A stretch of DNA of 64,000 nt from Schizochytrium sp. TIO01 (lineage: Eukaryota > Sar > Bigyra > Thraustochytrida > Thraustochytriidae). The DNA lies in assembly GCA_004764695.1 (NCBI GenBank), contig SMSO01000035.1:1858001-1922000 (forward strand), read 5' to 3'. A program made the translations under genes and the position numbers. Below are positions 25,201 through 35,349 of the stretch, piece by piece (the stretch's first letter is position 1; the number at the start of each line of letters is the position of its first letter). The notes under the pieces were generated by a model. The model was given only the letters and a program-made list of their open reading frames with translations, searched no databases and was not told the DNA's origin.

Positions 25201-28200
25201 GAGCTCATTGGTGGCGCTTGCAACATTCCTGAGAATATTCCTCCTCCGAGTGCGGATATTGAGGATCGCATGACCTTCATTATTAACAATCTAGCACAAC
25301 GCAATCTCGCCGAAAAGGTGAAAGAGGCCAAGGAGGTTTTGGAGTCTGACTTCTTTCCTTGGGTTGCCTTTTATTTAGTTGCTAAACGTGTGAGTACCCA
25401 AGGAAATTACCACACCCTGTACATGTCGTTCTTGGACCAGATAGACGAGCCCGGCCTCATGGAGCAGGTTCGCATTCGTACATTGGCTACTGTACGTCGT
25501 TTACTCGGCAGCAATGAAATTGTTACATCCACTAACGAACGCTCAGTTCTCAAAAACCTTGGTTCTTGGCTTGGTCGCTTGACGCTCGCCAAGAATAAGC
25601 CTTTACTTCACCGTGAGCTTAATTTGAAGGGCCTTCTGCTTGACGGTTACGAGCGTGGCTGGCTCATTGCTGTTGTGCCGTTTGCTGCAAAGATCTTGGA
25701 TGGCTCCAAGGGATCTCGTGTGTTTACATCCCATAATCCCTGGGTTATGGGTCTTTTGCGGACTCTCGCCGAACTATATCAACTCGCTGAGCTCAAGCTC
25801 AATCTCAAATTTGAGATCGAGGTTCTGTGTAAAAACTTGTTGATTGATCTTAAGGGTATCAGCCCATCGAGTATCTTGCGCTTCTGCCGTCGTCCTCAGC
25901 TGGAATCTAACCCGGACTTCAACTTCAAGGCTTCAGATAAACCAGCAGCTCCCCCCAGCCCCGTCTTGCAACAGCAGCAGGCTCAGTCTCAGCAACAGCA
26001 GCAACACATGGCTATGTCTCAGCAACAACAGCAGCAATCTCAAACCTCCTCTCGTCAGGATGATGTCAAGAGCAGCTCCATTCCGGAACACACGGAAATC
26101 CCCAACCTTGCTGCCTATGTTCACATCAACCCGACCTTGCAGCTCTTTATTCAGCAACCCAATCTTCGTAGAGTTGTGCCGGTTGCTGTCGATCGTGCTA
26201 TTCGTGAAATTATTCAGCCCGTTGTTGAGCGTTCGGTTACTATTGCTTGTATCACCACTCGCGAGATGATTACGAAGGACTTTGCCATGGAGCCGGATGA
26301 GAAGAGAATGCGCAAAGCTGCTCACCTTATGGTGTCGAATCTAGCCGGATCGCTTGCTCTGGTTACTTGCAAGGAGCCTTTGAGGGCTTCCATGAGTAAC
26401 CACCTTCGTCTCCTTCTTGCTTCGTGCGATAGCCAGGCTGCAGTGGATGAAGTCGTGCAGAACTGTGCTCTTGAGAACTTAGAGCTAGGCTGCATGTTGA
26501 TTGAGAAGGCTGCAACTGAAAAGGCAATGCGCGATATCGATGAGCAGATTGAGCATTCCTTGAATCTGCGTCGTGATTCTCGGGAGCGGCACAATCAGCC
26601 TTACTTTGATAGATCTGTATTTCAGACGGGCAATCGCTACCCTGGAGCCCTCCCTGATAATCTGCGGCCAACGGCCAACGTGCAAGGCCTCAGTCCAAAT
26701 CAACTCTTAGTGTATGAAGCCTTCCAGCGCGCACCGCGTCAGCCGATGGTGCCGCCCTCACGTTCTGCCGTCGGTGCTGCCGCTGGACAAATGAAACCTG
26801 GTGTAAAACCTGGCATGGCTCCTGGAAAGCCCAGCCCTGTATCCTCAATGGGTCTTGTTGGTACTCAGGCTTTAGAGAAGTGGCGTTTGTGCTTGATTCA
26901 GGTGAATCGTTTGTTGCAAGACCTTCTAACTGCATCCCCGGCAGCTCGGAGCGCCGGTGTTAATCAGTTACCGAATGACCATGAGATCTTGGCTTACTTG
27001 CGTGAAATGCGTAACATTGGACAACAAATTGTCCCCGGTCAACGCGATGATGCCGTACGTACCTTTGTTCAGCCTGTGTTCAAGCGGCTTTACGAGGTTG
27101 GATCTGGAGAAAAGCTCGTTCTTGAGGTTCATCTTGCCATGCTTGAGTTGCTTCGGGATCTTTCTTCTGATTCTGCATCTCTGCGAAAGAGTATTACCGA
27201 ATGGGTCATGTATGCGCCGGTCGAGCATAAGCTCAACCGTCAAGTTACAATTGGACTCATTAAAACTAAACTCATTATTTTGAGCGAGTTCGATGTGTAC
27301 CTCGCTAAACTTATGGAAATGGGACGCCAGCTTTCTGCTGTATCATTTGCGATGGATATTGTCCGTGAGTGCATTCTTGGCCGCTCTGTACTTATTACGG
27401 AGATGCTGATGACTCTGGATACCTTGCAAAAGATTTCTCTTACGTTTAAGCAGCCTGGTCAGCATCAAGTTCAGGAGATTCCAGGCCTGGATGGTTTGCT
27501 CGAGAATGTTCGTATGCTTGCTGCTGAGCACCATCAACAGCAACAACAGCAACAGCAGTCCCAACAACAACAACAGTCCCAGCAGCAGCAGACTCAGCAG
27601 CAGCAGCAGCAGCCACAGCAGCAGTCTCAGCAGAACCCATCGCCTCTGCAACAACCTCAGACTGCGCCTGCTGGCCAGAACTTCCAGCCTGGCTTGTTCC
27701 TTCGGTCTCAAGACCCGCCCCAATTGCGGCAACAGGTTGCCCATTTGTTGCACCGCTGGATTCAGCTTTGTGCTACGCCTGATGGAGCTATGCACGAGTC
27801 TGTTCATCGTCCTTATATGGCAATCCTGCAGCAGCAAGGAGCTCTTAAGGGCAATGAAAATGCACTGCGCTTCTTCCGCATTACCACAGAGCTGTGTGTT
27901 GAGTCTTCACTCACGCAAAACCCGTCGTCACAGGAATCATCTGGTGGTCGTACCTTCCCGAACAAACTCTCATACGTAGCAATTGATGCGTTCTGTAAGC
28001 TCGTTGTTCTTTTGGTCAAATATGCCGACCTCCGTGAGCGCACTTCTTTGCTGAGTATGGTTCTTGACGTAATTGCTGGCGTGCTTTGTCGTGAATTCTT
28101 GTTGCGTTCTCAACAGAATGTGGAGGCATTTTTGGACCAGCGCCCGTACTTCCGCCTCTTCCTTAACTTGCAGCAGGATCTTATTGAGGCGTACGAGGTC

Positions 28201-29382
28201 GAGGGCCTCCCTGAGGAACATGAGGTGGCTCTTTTAGCAACGTTTGCTGATGTCTACCTTCGCGTTATCCCGCCAAGTAAGCTTCCAGGCTTTTCTTTTG
28301 CCTGGTTGGAGCTTATCTCCCATCGTTGTTTCATGCCAAAGCTGCTGCGATGCCGTGATGCACGTGCCTGGGAGCTCCTGGAGGGTCTGCTAGTAGACCT
28401 TTTCAAGTGCTTGCAGCCCTATTTGCGTGAAGCTCAACTTACAGCGAGCGTGCGCGTGCTTTACAAGGGTACTCTTCGTGTACTCCTTGTTCTCTTACAT
28501 GACTTTCCTGAGTTTCTGTGCTCGTTCCATTTTTCCTTATGCGATGTAATTCCTCCAACCTGCATTCAGCTCCGCAACTTGGTGCTTTCTGCCTTTCCGC
28601 GGTCGATGCAGCTGCTAGACCCGTTTACTCCAGACTTACGTGTGGAGCGACTGCCTGAGGTGCAGAACGCACCTACGGTTCTTTCCAAGTTCAAGCGTGC
28701 TTTGGATGAAGCAGACCTTCTTTCAAATTTGGACGAATACCTCTCAAGTGGCCAGCCTGGGCAGTTCCTTGTGGCTTTGAAGAGTAAGCTTGTTACACAG
28801 AATGCAACTACTAATGAGGCTGAATATAATGTGTCTCTGATCAATGCTCTGGTGCTACACGTGGGCGTGTCAGCAATTAGTCAACTTGAAAACATTCGTG
28901 CCCAGCAAACCAGCGAAGTCCAATCTCTTTTGAACACCCTTCAGCAATCATCGTCCATGAATTCGATTACTTTATACACGAACCTTCTGAACGACCTTGA
29001 CGAGGAAGGTCGTTACATTCTTGTAAACGCCATGGCAAACCAGTTGCGCTTTCCAAACAGCCACACACACTTTTTTAGTTCCGTACTGTTGTACTTATTT
29101 CTGGAAGCTCGCCAGGACCTTGTACGTGAACAGATTACTCGTGTGCTTTTGGAGCGCCTTATTGTGCACCGCCCTCACCCGTGGGGTTTGCTTATTACGT
29201 TCATTGAACTTATCAAAAACCCACGTTTCCGTTTCTGGAATTATTCATTTACCAGGTGCGCTCCGGAGATCCACCGCCTGTTTGAGTCCGTGGCTCGCTC
29301 GTGTATGTCAGCAACCTCGAGCCAGTCATCTTCGTCTTCCTCTAGCTCAAACGCTCAGGACTCCTCCTCGGTACAAACCTGA
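22246..29382 (+). CDS. CNOT1: CCR4-NOT transcription complex subunit 1, 2378 aa, single exon
   Basis: This is the scaffold of the CCR4-NOT deadenylase complex. The N-terminus (QIRFLVESLTKK) resembles the start of animal CNOT1, which supports this ATG. A HEAT-type region lies near 505-730. The MIF4G domain that binds the CAF1 nuclease is near 975-1200. The DUF3819 region that binds CNOT9 starts at about 1287 (NLAAYVHINPTLQLF) and runs to about 1455. The conserved Not1 C-terminal domain is near 1900-2350, with the FPNSHTHFFSSVLLYLFLE block near its end. Glutamine-rich linkers sit near 1240-1270 and 1760-1805. The size matches animal CNOT1. No intron interrupts 7.1 kb. Cytoplasmic mRNA decay and translational repression are the known roles. 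Confidence 0.97.
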   Translation: MGYFCSPVFWQIRFLVESLTKKSQQACTNEINEIVALYGQDAELFCLSCLVKEIDLNIVGSSRNQRDQVPLDMQAKLSVLSERVENLWSTRQGDFAVFMRRILEGAAALSKEAADEAITTGESPAGPKEPLRSINVQQLELVCRKVLQLNSSQQLCVGIGLSTSANKRISDEGARFLVSTLFESMDISDRDADADIVAKVLWVLRSQHVFLADAELSNSCLLALQDRLPKTFAKLTVAPFTLADPLCVNCLEQPDEEESLSLANIVGCIGVDGLMEDLGPSCTASTETLKSVLEPICTDRDTKLGNEDLAAILGMMARTQSSFCSGARGASGEDNPIEQLQSSFALLSTSDKRRSTNPSNNVDQKGWDVGIVVHVAKELSGGGIDADKVIQLLGTCAENLTPETLDKTGFDLIVRAYKLMKGGKPLPGMALLDISKTPGSLWENRGAQMALLFHAATAPADAVTFAAKEHQREIVAAPQDVKSSPSGAWESVDFVATLDTFAGSGYYQFVKALFEIAVDHYPETLLLGLLQIKSPFDALREETYAVLLPKFLQSIHLKVPPLQAKLDTVKAMWKLNHFVLLRALVALYARDASFLPFVVEIVRQQPDGMAKFLDLPITTLVFDAICCASRSDPQEYDLDRWLLERAKLVISQGQNQARAFARNLLTFVQRKAVGPQGAGPGVGAPLSPREIEIIFSRLSILAAEPGLLTPDFISELAKTYEACGGRGSFLNNLPDGASSTGNGSMPGSSSGGAAAGAAEKHSNALLQALYSANKSPMETVEALVRMKQSSNPADQNVFNGLVHGVLDKYRVLESESDRNVQLTGIIVGTFIQRQLISSMALGIALRYVLEALRKPTNSPYFRFGILALDQIKGKLAEWPQTAAQVVRIPHMRERYPDLVRELESVLATPINQAAAAAAAAAARDAASNGGTSTPQPGTLAAMANASSVVQQVQAAIRSPVAPGPYPLRGSERTEERYAAFSSRLDELIGGACNIPENIPPPSADIEDRMTFIINNLAQRNLAEKVKEAKEVLESDFFPWVAFYLVAKRVSTQGNYHTLYMSFLDQIDEPGLMEQVRIRTLATVRRLLGSNEIVTSTNERSVLKNLGSWLGRLTLAKNKPLLHRELNLKGLLLDGYERGWLIAVVPFAAKILDGSKGSRVFTSHNPWVMGLLRTLAELYQLAELKLNLKFEIEVLCKNLLIDLKGISPSSILRFCRRPQLESNPDFNFKASDKPAAPPSPVLQQQQAQSQQQQQHMAMSQQQQQQSQTSSRQDDVKSSSIPEHTEIPNLAAYVHINPTLQLFIQQPNLRRVVPVAVDRAIREIIQPVVERSVTIACITTREMITKDFAMEPDEKRMRKAAHLMVSNLAGSLALVTCKEPLRASMSNHLRLLLASCDSQAAVDEVVQNCALENLELGCMLIEKAATEKAMRDIDEQIEHSLNLRRDSRERHNQPYFDRSVFQTGNRYPGALPDNLRPTANVQGLSPNQLLVYEAFQRAPRQPMVPPSRSAVGAAAGQMKPGVKPGMAPGKPSPVSSMGLVGTQALEKWRLCLIQVNRLLQDLLTASPAARSAGVNQLPNDHEILAYLREMRNIGQQIVPGQRDDAVRTFVQPVFKRLYEVGSGEKLVLEVHLAMLELLRDLSSDSASLRKSITEWVMYAPVEHKLNRQVTIGLIKTKLIILSEFDVYLAKLMEMGRQLSAVSFAMDIVRECILGRSVLITEMLMTLDTLQKISLTFKQPGQHQVQEIPGLDGLLENVRMLAAEHHQQQQQQQQSQQQQQSQQQQTQQQQQQPQQQSQQNPSPLQQPQTAPAGQNFQPGLFLRSQDPPQLRQQVAHLLHRWIQLCATPDGAMHESVHRPYMAILQQQGALKGNENALRFFRITTELCVESSLTQNPSSQESSGGRTFPNKLSYVAIDAFCKLVVLLVKYADLRERTSLLSMVLDVIAGVLCREFLLRSQQNVEAFLDQRPYFRLFLNLQQDLIEAYEVEGLPEEHEVALLATFADVYLRVIPPSKLPGFSFAWLELISHRCFMPKLLRCRDARAWELLEGLLVDLFKCLQPYLREAQLTASVRVLYKGTLRVLLVLLHDFPEFLCSFHFSLCDVIPPTCIQLRNLVLSAFPRSMQLLDPFTPDLRVERLPEVQNAPTVLSKFKRALDEADLLSNLDEYLSSGQPGQFLVALKSKLVTQNATTNEAEYNVSLINALVLHVGVSAISQLENIRAQQTSEVQSLLNTLQQSSSMNSITLYTNLLNDLDEEGRYILVNAMANQLRFPNSHTHFFSSVLLYLFLEARQDLVREQITRVLLERLIVHRPHPWGLLITFIELIKNPRFRFWNYSFTRCAPEIHRLFESVARSCMSATSSQSSSSSSSSNAQDSSSVQT

Positions 29383-29758
29383 GTTTATATAAAATTTCTA
29401 CTCTGAACATCTTGCCGATTTGTTATCTACACTCTAAACAATATAAATATGGATTTTGTTGATAGCGAACCCAAACTAAACAAAGTGATTTTGACGTATT
29501 GGTATTACCAGCTGATTATTATTGTCATCAAAATACGAACTCAAAGTATACTATGCCGTTTTTTTTGTCTTCTCAAAACAAAAAATCTTAAACGGGTGCA
29601 AACAAGTTCTGGTGCTGACTCATAACAGGTGATTTTGTCGGGTAGAACGGAATCATGTTTCAAGATATACTGATGTTTGTTTATTTCTCCAGCTAGAGAA
29701 ATTTAGAAATAGATGTAACAAAGCAAAATTTATGGCGGAGAAATAATTTAACAATTGA
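29383..29758. terminator. Convergent 3' spacer between CNOT1 and the SUMO-like-domain gene
   Basis: 376 bp of AT-rich sequence must contain both 3' untranslated regions. AATATAAATA lies just after the CNOT1 stop, and other A/T-rich words are present. No defined polyadenylation signal can be assigned. Confidence 0.4.
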
Positions 29759-30787
29759 TCAAGGTTTTACATGCACATCAATCTGGTCATCATCTTCAAG
29801 ATCTTCGTCCTGAGGCTTAAAGTTGTCGTTCAGGGTCTCGCCATCAAAAACAAACGAAACTTTTGATCGGTCAATGCCCTCCAATTCCTCCGTACAGAAT
29901 TTCGTGAATATTGGACCGATTGGAGCAGAGCTGCTACAGACTAAAACTTTTTCCACAGTTTTCCCTTTAATATTATACTTGAACTTAACTCGAATTGGAT
30001 CCGTTATTGCTGATGCCGTTACCCCAAGCGAAGAGGACGAAGAGGACGAAGAGGCCGATGCCGCAGCAGCCATTTTGGCGAGACTTTCTCTGCCAGCATT
30101 CAAATATTTTTCTGTCAATTCGTTGGAGTCAACTGTGTGGTACCGCTCTCGAAACTTAGTAAGCCCTTCTTGAACGAGACGGTTGATCTCCTCCTCGTCG
30201 AGTTCATCATCATCGTCAGCTAAGCAGCGTCTAGACTTCTGTGGAGGATTATCTTTAGGCATCAACATGCGTTTTTTTAGATTTTCGGAGAATTCGAGCT
30301 GCTCGCGGATAAGGGGATGGCTGTAAACCTTTTCTGCATCGACCTCTACATCACTGTCGCTATCGTCGCTGTCCGAAAGCGCAGTTAAATCCTCTTTGGG
30401 TTGTTCTTTGAAAGCTTTCGCGCCCTTAGATTTCTGTACTTCAAGGTCCTCGTCGTCGCTCGAATAAAGTGCAAGGGCAATATCTTCAGAGTCTATAGAG
30501 CCGGTTGTGTTTGTGGACTCGATCGAGTCTCGGAGTCTCGATCTCCATGATCTACCCTTGGGAGCACCTTCAACATCGCTGATTTCATTCTTCAAAGTGT
30601 CCCTTTTCACTGATTTTCCAAGAGAAGATTCCACTGCAGCCTTCCCTGACTCGCGTGTGTGAGATTGCTTAGCCGTGAGATCCAATTCGTCGTCTGAGTC
30701 ATCATCGGAATCTAAGTCTAAAACTGCTATTCTTCTGCCTTTGCGTCTTAGGGCGTAGATGTCATCTTCGCCATCTTGGCCATCCAT
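29759..30787 (-). CDS. Rad60/Esc2/NIP45-like protein with SUMO-like domain, 342 aa
   Basis: The C-terminal 75-80 residues form a ubiquitin-like fold of the Rad60-SLD type: VKFKYNIKGK at the start, then FCTEELEGIDRSKVSFVFDG and DEDLEDDDQIDVHV at the end. The chain ends soon after the domain, with no Gly-Gly, so it is not a conjugated modifier. The N-terminal 230 residues are acidic and serine-rich, with repeated DSDDD and SDDED clusters, as in the NIP45/Esc2/Rad60 family, whose members link SUMO to genome maintenance. A conserved helix near 200-235 precedes a poly-serine linker. It is single-exon, and its 3' end converges with CNOT1. The exact family member is not decidable by eye. Confidence 0.75.
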   Translation of the reverse strand: MDGQDGEDDIYALRRKGRRIAVLDLDSDDDSDDELDLTAKQSHTRESGKAAVESSLGKSVKRDTLKNEISDVEGAPKGRSWRSRLRDSIESTNTTGSIDSEDIALALYSSDDEDLEVQKSKGAKAFKEQPKEDLTALSDSDDSDSDVEVDAEKVYSHPLIREQLEFSENLKKRMLMPKDNPPQKSRRCLADDDDELDEEEINRLVQEGLTKFRERYHTVDSNELTEKYLNAGRESLAKMAAAASASSSSSSSSLGVTASAITDPIRVKFKYNIKGKTVEKVLVCSSSAPIGPIFTKFCTEELEGIDRSKVSFVFDGETLNDNFKPQDEDLEDDDQIDVHVKP

Positions 30788-33540
30788 GTTGTCCTAGTAC
30801 TCTCGCACCTCTGAGCCAATGCGCCAAGACCAAGAGAGCAGAACACAGCAGGATCTGAGAATGAATTAATCCTAGAGAGGGCGATGAAGGAGGCGGCGAT
30901 GCCACGGAGCGGAGAGTAGGTGGTTTTGCAAACCATCCTGGGCTACCACTTTGAGTACACCATGTTCTGTACGAAGTGATGTTGAAGACCTATTTCTAAA
31001 TATAAAGTTTTTATTTATTTCCTACTTTAAAAAAAATAAAAAAAAATATATATATAAATAACCATCCACGCGTAAGTAAATCGGACAATGAATAAAGAAA
31101 GTGCTGTAGACAGTCGCAGCAAAAGGCCGTTTAGTATATTGATAGAATGCCACATTGGGATTCGAATTGGTCCTTGTGAATTAGGGGTCGAGGTTACATG
31201 GTTCATATCTGATATGGCATCGTTCGTGACTATGAGAGCTCCGCTTATAATATGATGTTTTATGTGCTAGAAAAAGTAAGATGGTAGTAATTAGTCATAG
31301 GTATCAATTGTATGGTTCTATGAGATCGCTCAGGCTGTCTTATTGATTAATTTCTTGCTAGGAGGAAATATTTCAATATAATATATGCAGAGTGGAAAAC
31401 AGCATTCAGGTACGTACGTTTTTGAGAGCTTGAGAATGTCTGCAGAGCATGAATTTGCATAACACAGGCGAGGAAGTTTTGAGAACTAGGGGACTATTGG
31501 GCTAGTTTTTTTTAGATTCCTTGGTCCCAGCTCTCTGAACTTTGGAATGTGGTGATTTGTTGGGGAGTGACAAGTAAAGCATTTTTAAAGACTTACAATG
31601 GACCCTTGGTTCTGGGTGCGGCTACCTCGAATAGCTTTTGTAAGAGTGCAACTTGGTCCTCCCATAGCGTCATCTGTTCATTGGTGAATGAATTTCTATA
31701 CTGTCTCCATGATAGCTAATGCGAAACTCCACGAAAAATGTTAAGATATTTAAAGATACATGTTTACCATGCTTTGAAACATTATATCTTGGTGTCATGG
31801 AGATCAAATCAACTCTTTGATTCCAGAAAACATCGATTGAAATCTCTTTGCAAAGCACACGTATAGGCCTATAGAAGCTGGAAGCACCTTTAAAAAAAAC
31901 AATGTTTTTGTTAATTTTAAAAATTGAAAATTGAAAGTAATAATAAAAACAGGGCTAATCAAAAGTTTATTCACAAACACTAAGCTCTATGTGCTTTATA
32001 AAAACTCTTTTAGGGTAATATACTTGAAGGCTGTCCCATTTTGAGGAAAGTACTTTGTCGCGGTATAATTAACTCTCGTACGTGCACTGCTAAACCCAGT
32101 GTTGTGTTAAGCCACTTGACTCGGGAGTACTCTTCACCAGTTCGTCCGTTACTCTCATCTTAATCTAAGGCTATTTCTACATTACAGGACTTTTGTTGAT
32201 CATACCTTAGTATTAGCTCTATCGGTCACCCTAGTGGAGAACAGCCAAATAAATCGTTCCGCAACGCGAGGAGCATTTATAAAGTCCAGGTATTTGAGAG
32301 ACTATACATACATAATTGGCGATTGAAACAACTTTCATGGTTCTTCGAATCGGCCAGGGTCAATTTGACATGCCAACACATTTGGCTGTGCTATTGTTTA
32401 GTATTATAAAGGAAGAGCAAATTGAGGAAACATTTGATTGAGTTTACGGTGTTACAGTGAAAAGAGATCAGCTTAAGCAACTTAGCGGATGCAGAATAGG
32501 GTAAGCCAAGGCGAGTTCGTGACGAATTTTATTTCTATCACTATCGAAAGTTATGCTTTGAGGTTTATACGACCCGGTGATGTTCAGATAGAAGTAAACT
32601 CGAGGCTCTGCGAGTGGAATGAAGAGCAGTCCAATTTGAAGGTTGCAAGACTAAAAAGAGTCTAAATGTGCCAGCAGTCATCGAGTCAGAAAGTCGATGA
32701 GATGTTCTTATATAATGGTTGTATGATGTAAAAGAATGAAGAAAGAGCGCTGGTTACCGCCGAAATTGGAATGAGCGTATTTCGGGAGCAGGAACTTTCT
32801 ACAATTGCTTCGAAAGATGGATATTGTACAGCCAACTTAGCTAGCGAACTTACTCATTTGATTTTTTCAGTGATGCTGTACTACTAGTAGTTTTAACAAT
32901 TGATGCTTCTGGCCGGCAAAACAAAAGAAAAGGAAAAAGGAAGAGCCTTGGGAGCCTAAAAAAGTCTATGGTTTTTAATTTGAGACCGCTGTTAGAGGGA
33001 CCCTCTCAATTTTCAGATTCGATCTCTTGAGAGCAAACCATTTTGAAGCATCTTTATCGAAGAAGCTTCCTTTTCGTTCCAAGTTTGCTCGTTAAGAAAC
33101 ATTACCCCTGGTAAACAAACAGGAATTCTTCTGGTTGCAACTTTTTGAACAGGCTCTTTATTTTCGACAGCCATGACCCTTTCCACTACTCTGGAAAAAA
33201 TTTGCATAGCCTCGCCAGAACACCCCTTTTTTGTACATGCCGTACAGAGGACAAGAAAAGAAAAAAAGAAAAAAGAAAAGAAGATGAAAAAAAGAAAAAT
33301 GGGTTTTGCAAAAGCAAACTGCAAGTTCTTTTTCAAGGTGGCTCAAGTTATTTCGCATGTTGGTGAATATGATAAAAAACTACCTTGTACACTGCTTTGC
33401 TGTATTAATATAATGGGGACAAATAAGGGGTAAAAATTGGACACGCCCTCGTTTTGTACATCTAGAACCAGTTATATGATACTAGAAGAGACAGAGGTGG
33501 GTGGTCCCGGCCTTTTTATCGTGAAAATTTTAGATTAAAG
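30788..33540. other. AT-rich region without recognisable genes
   Basis: Long AT-rich stretch with no open frame of note on either strand. Low-complexity A/T runs lie near 31010-31060, 31890-31950 and 33230-33300. The sequence between 32000 and 33000 is less simple and could contain a decayed mobile element, but I cannot identify one. Confidence 0.5.
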
Positions 33541-33849
33541 CTATATAGGTAATAGTGAATTACTAGTGTTCATTTTTTGGTGCACACCCACCAAAACGAA
33601 ATTCACTTGGCAATTTCTGAGCAGCAATCCCAGGAAGCGAGCCTCGCTACCATCGTGCACAGGCCTGGCGACCAGGTTGTACCCACGAGAGTCGCGAGAT
33701 TTCGAAGCTGACCTTCTCATGCACGACCGTGACTGTGGAATATTTATTCCGGCGAGCTTGGAAGGAGAGGTGGAGGTTGATAGTGGCAACGCTTTCCATT
33801 TGCGATGCCTTACGCAGCAATAAAAAGCCTTGCTTGTTAGTGGTTGCAT
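33541..33849 (-). CDS. Doubtful ORF of 102 aa
   Basis: An ATG-initiated frame with basic composition and no recognised domain. Two other frames are also open across the same interval, so the coding evidence is weak. It is listed because the base composition rises here against the AT-rich flank. Confidence 0.2.
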   Translation of the reverse strand: MQPLTSKAFYCCVRHRKWKALPLSTSTSPSKLAGINIPQSRSCMRRSASKSRDSRGYNLVARPVHDGSEARFLGLLLRNCQVNFVLVGVHQKMNTSNSLLPI

Positions 33850-34003
33850 CGCATTTTATGACGAAACTAGTACAGGAGGACGCAGCAAAGTCCATCGTGT
33901 CGGACGGTGGTGTGGCTGGTTTATCGATTGATTGCAGCGACCTGATGTTGTCAGTAAACGCGGCGCGCTGCGTAGGCCAGCTCGGTTTCTAGACATCCCG
34001 GTT

Positions 34004-34288
34004 TTACGCGGGATCAAGTTCAACTTCAGGGGTTTCGTCCTTGGCATCATCCACTAACTCCTCGAGATGCGCCAGGATTGCTTCGGGGATGTCTAAACAC
34101 TGCCTCTTCGCGTCACCAAAAGGATCAAGAGGTTCTCTCTGCCGCTTTACACGGGTCGCCGCGTCTCCGGCGCCCAGGCTCTCCGTATCATCGCGTCTGG
34201 CCACGGTCGCGGGCTTGGAGTCTGCGTTAGGAGTCGCAGCTCGCTTCGAACCCCGCATTGCTATCTCCATGTATCTAACAGACTTCAT
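34004..34288 (-). CDS. Hypothetical small protein (94 aa)
   Basis: I do not recognise this protein. The frame starts at an ATG and is open for 94 codons. It is GC-richer than its flanks, with a basic N-terminal half and an acidic C-terminal helix (IPEAILAHLEELVDDAKDE). The frame stays open upstream of this ATG for about 29 more codons, so an upstream exon is possible. The tandem repeat at 34391-34632 lies just upstream, where the promoter would be. Confidence 0.35.
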   Translation of the reverse strand: MKSVRYMEIAMRGSKRAATPNADSKPATVARRDDTESLGAGDAATRVKRQREPLDPFGDAKRQCLDIPEAILAHLEELVDDAKDETPEVELDPA

Positions 34289-34390
34289 AGCGGCGGGTTC
34301 TACAGACACTGTGCTGTGAGTGCGGCGCTTTGGAGTTTCGGATTTGCTGGGATGTAAACCACATGTACACAGCACAGTGAGGAAGTGCTA

Positions 34391-34632
34391 GGCAAACTCA
34401 TAGCGGGAGGGTACTATGGTTTATACTACTAAGCCCAGGGTAAGAGTGTAAACTCATAGCGGGAGTAATTTTGAAATTCATAGCGGGAGGGTACTAAGGT
34501 TTATATTAATAAGTCGAGGGTAAGAGTGTAAACTCATAGCGGGAGGGTACTATGGTTTATAGTAATAAGTCGAGGGTAAGAGGGTAAACTCATGCAAACT
34601 CATAGCGGGAGGGTACTAGGGTTTATAGTAAG
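34391..34632. repeat. Degenerate tandem repeat with a TCATAGCGGGAG core
   Basis: Five copies of TCATAGCGGGAG occur within 240 bp. The full unit is about 57 bp and includes GGGTACTATGGTTTATA, then AAGTCGAGGGTAAGAG. Core copies start near 34394, 34450, 34473, 34530 and 34596, with one truncated unit and one unit carrying a small internal duplication. The unit is not seen elsewhere in the window, although a single similar TTCATAGCGGCGGG lies at 34285. Confidence 0.9.
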
Positions 34633-34699
34633 TAGACGCCTTGACATTTCCCGATCATATTATCTCCTCTCAAGGGATTTTGTTTAACCAGTTGGCCCT

Positions 34700-34944
34700 T
34701 GCACTTACACGAGCACTACTTCGTCGGCTTCCTTCGCTACGAGCAGAATTCTGACGACGGTTTGAGTTCTGACGATGTTTGTGCTCATGCAGGCTTGTTG
34801 TACTTGTCGCTGATGTGGAGCCCTGCAAAAGTCGCCACACCAGATGCATCCGGAAGTGTTATGCTTGATTGAGCTCTAAGCTTTGGGGAAAGATGCCCTC
34901 CTGCTTCAGAGCCCACAATATACCATTCTTGTTCTTTATACTTG
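34700..34944 (-). pseudogene. Copied fragment of the METTL13-like methyltransferase gene
   Basis: These 245 bp match 51265-51509, inside the methyltransferase CDS, with five substitutions and two single-base indels, about 97 percent identity. The copy is in the same orientation as the source. It corresponds roughly to residues 22-102 of the source, a linker N-terminal to the methyltransferase domain, so it cannot encode an enzyme. The indels shift its frame. Similarity stops abruptly at both ends. The copy lies between a tandem repeat and a C48-protease pseudogene. The breaks show that this copy is the pseudogene and the 51 kb copy the parent. Confidence 0.9.
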
Positions 34945-35349
34945 CGACTATCGCGCTCACCACTGCGGTTAGGGCATATATACCAAAATCGGACAACAGA
35001 ATAATATGGGGGGACAAAGGGAACCATTTCATGATAGACCAATAAATCAAAACCTCTTTTTCGGAAAATTGGTAGCACTGGCGCAAAAAAAGGCGGACAC
35101 GATGTGGAGAGAAAAAGAGGGGCGCTCACCACAACTTTGAAGAACGTGAAAAGAGGTTTATAGGTTAGGGAAGTTTTAAGGTGATAAGGTGGACCTAAAG
35201 AGAACGTGAGTAAGCGTTATAAGGAGAGGTTTCTGCGTTAGGAAGGCTTCGAATTTCAAAATAGGTTGATAGAACTCTCTAACATAGTGTCAAGGGAATA
35301 ACCAACAGCCGGAGAGGGTTCTTGAACCATCACAATAACCTCTTTCTCG

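Noticed and set aside
27343-27837. Leucine-rich minus-strand frame inside CNOT1
   Set aside because: It is the antisense of the CAG/CAA glutamine codons of CNOT1.
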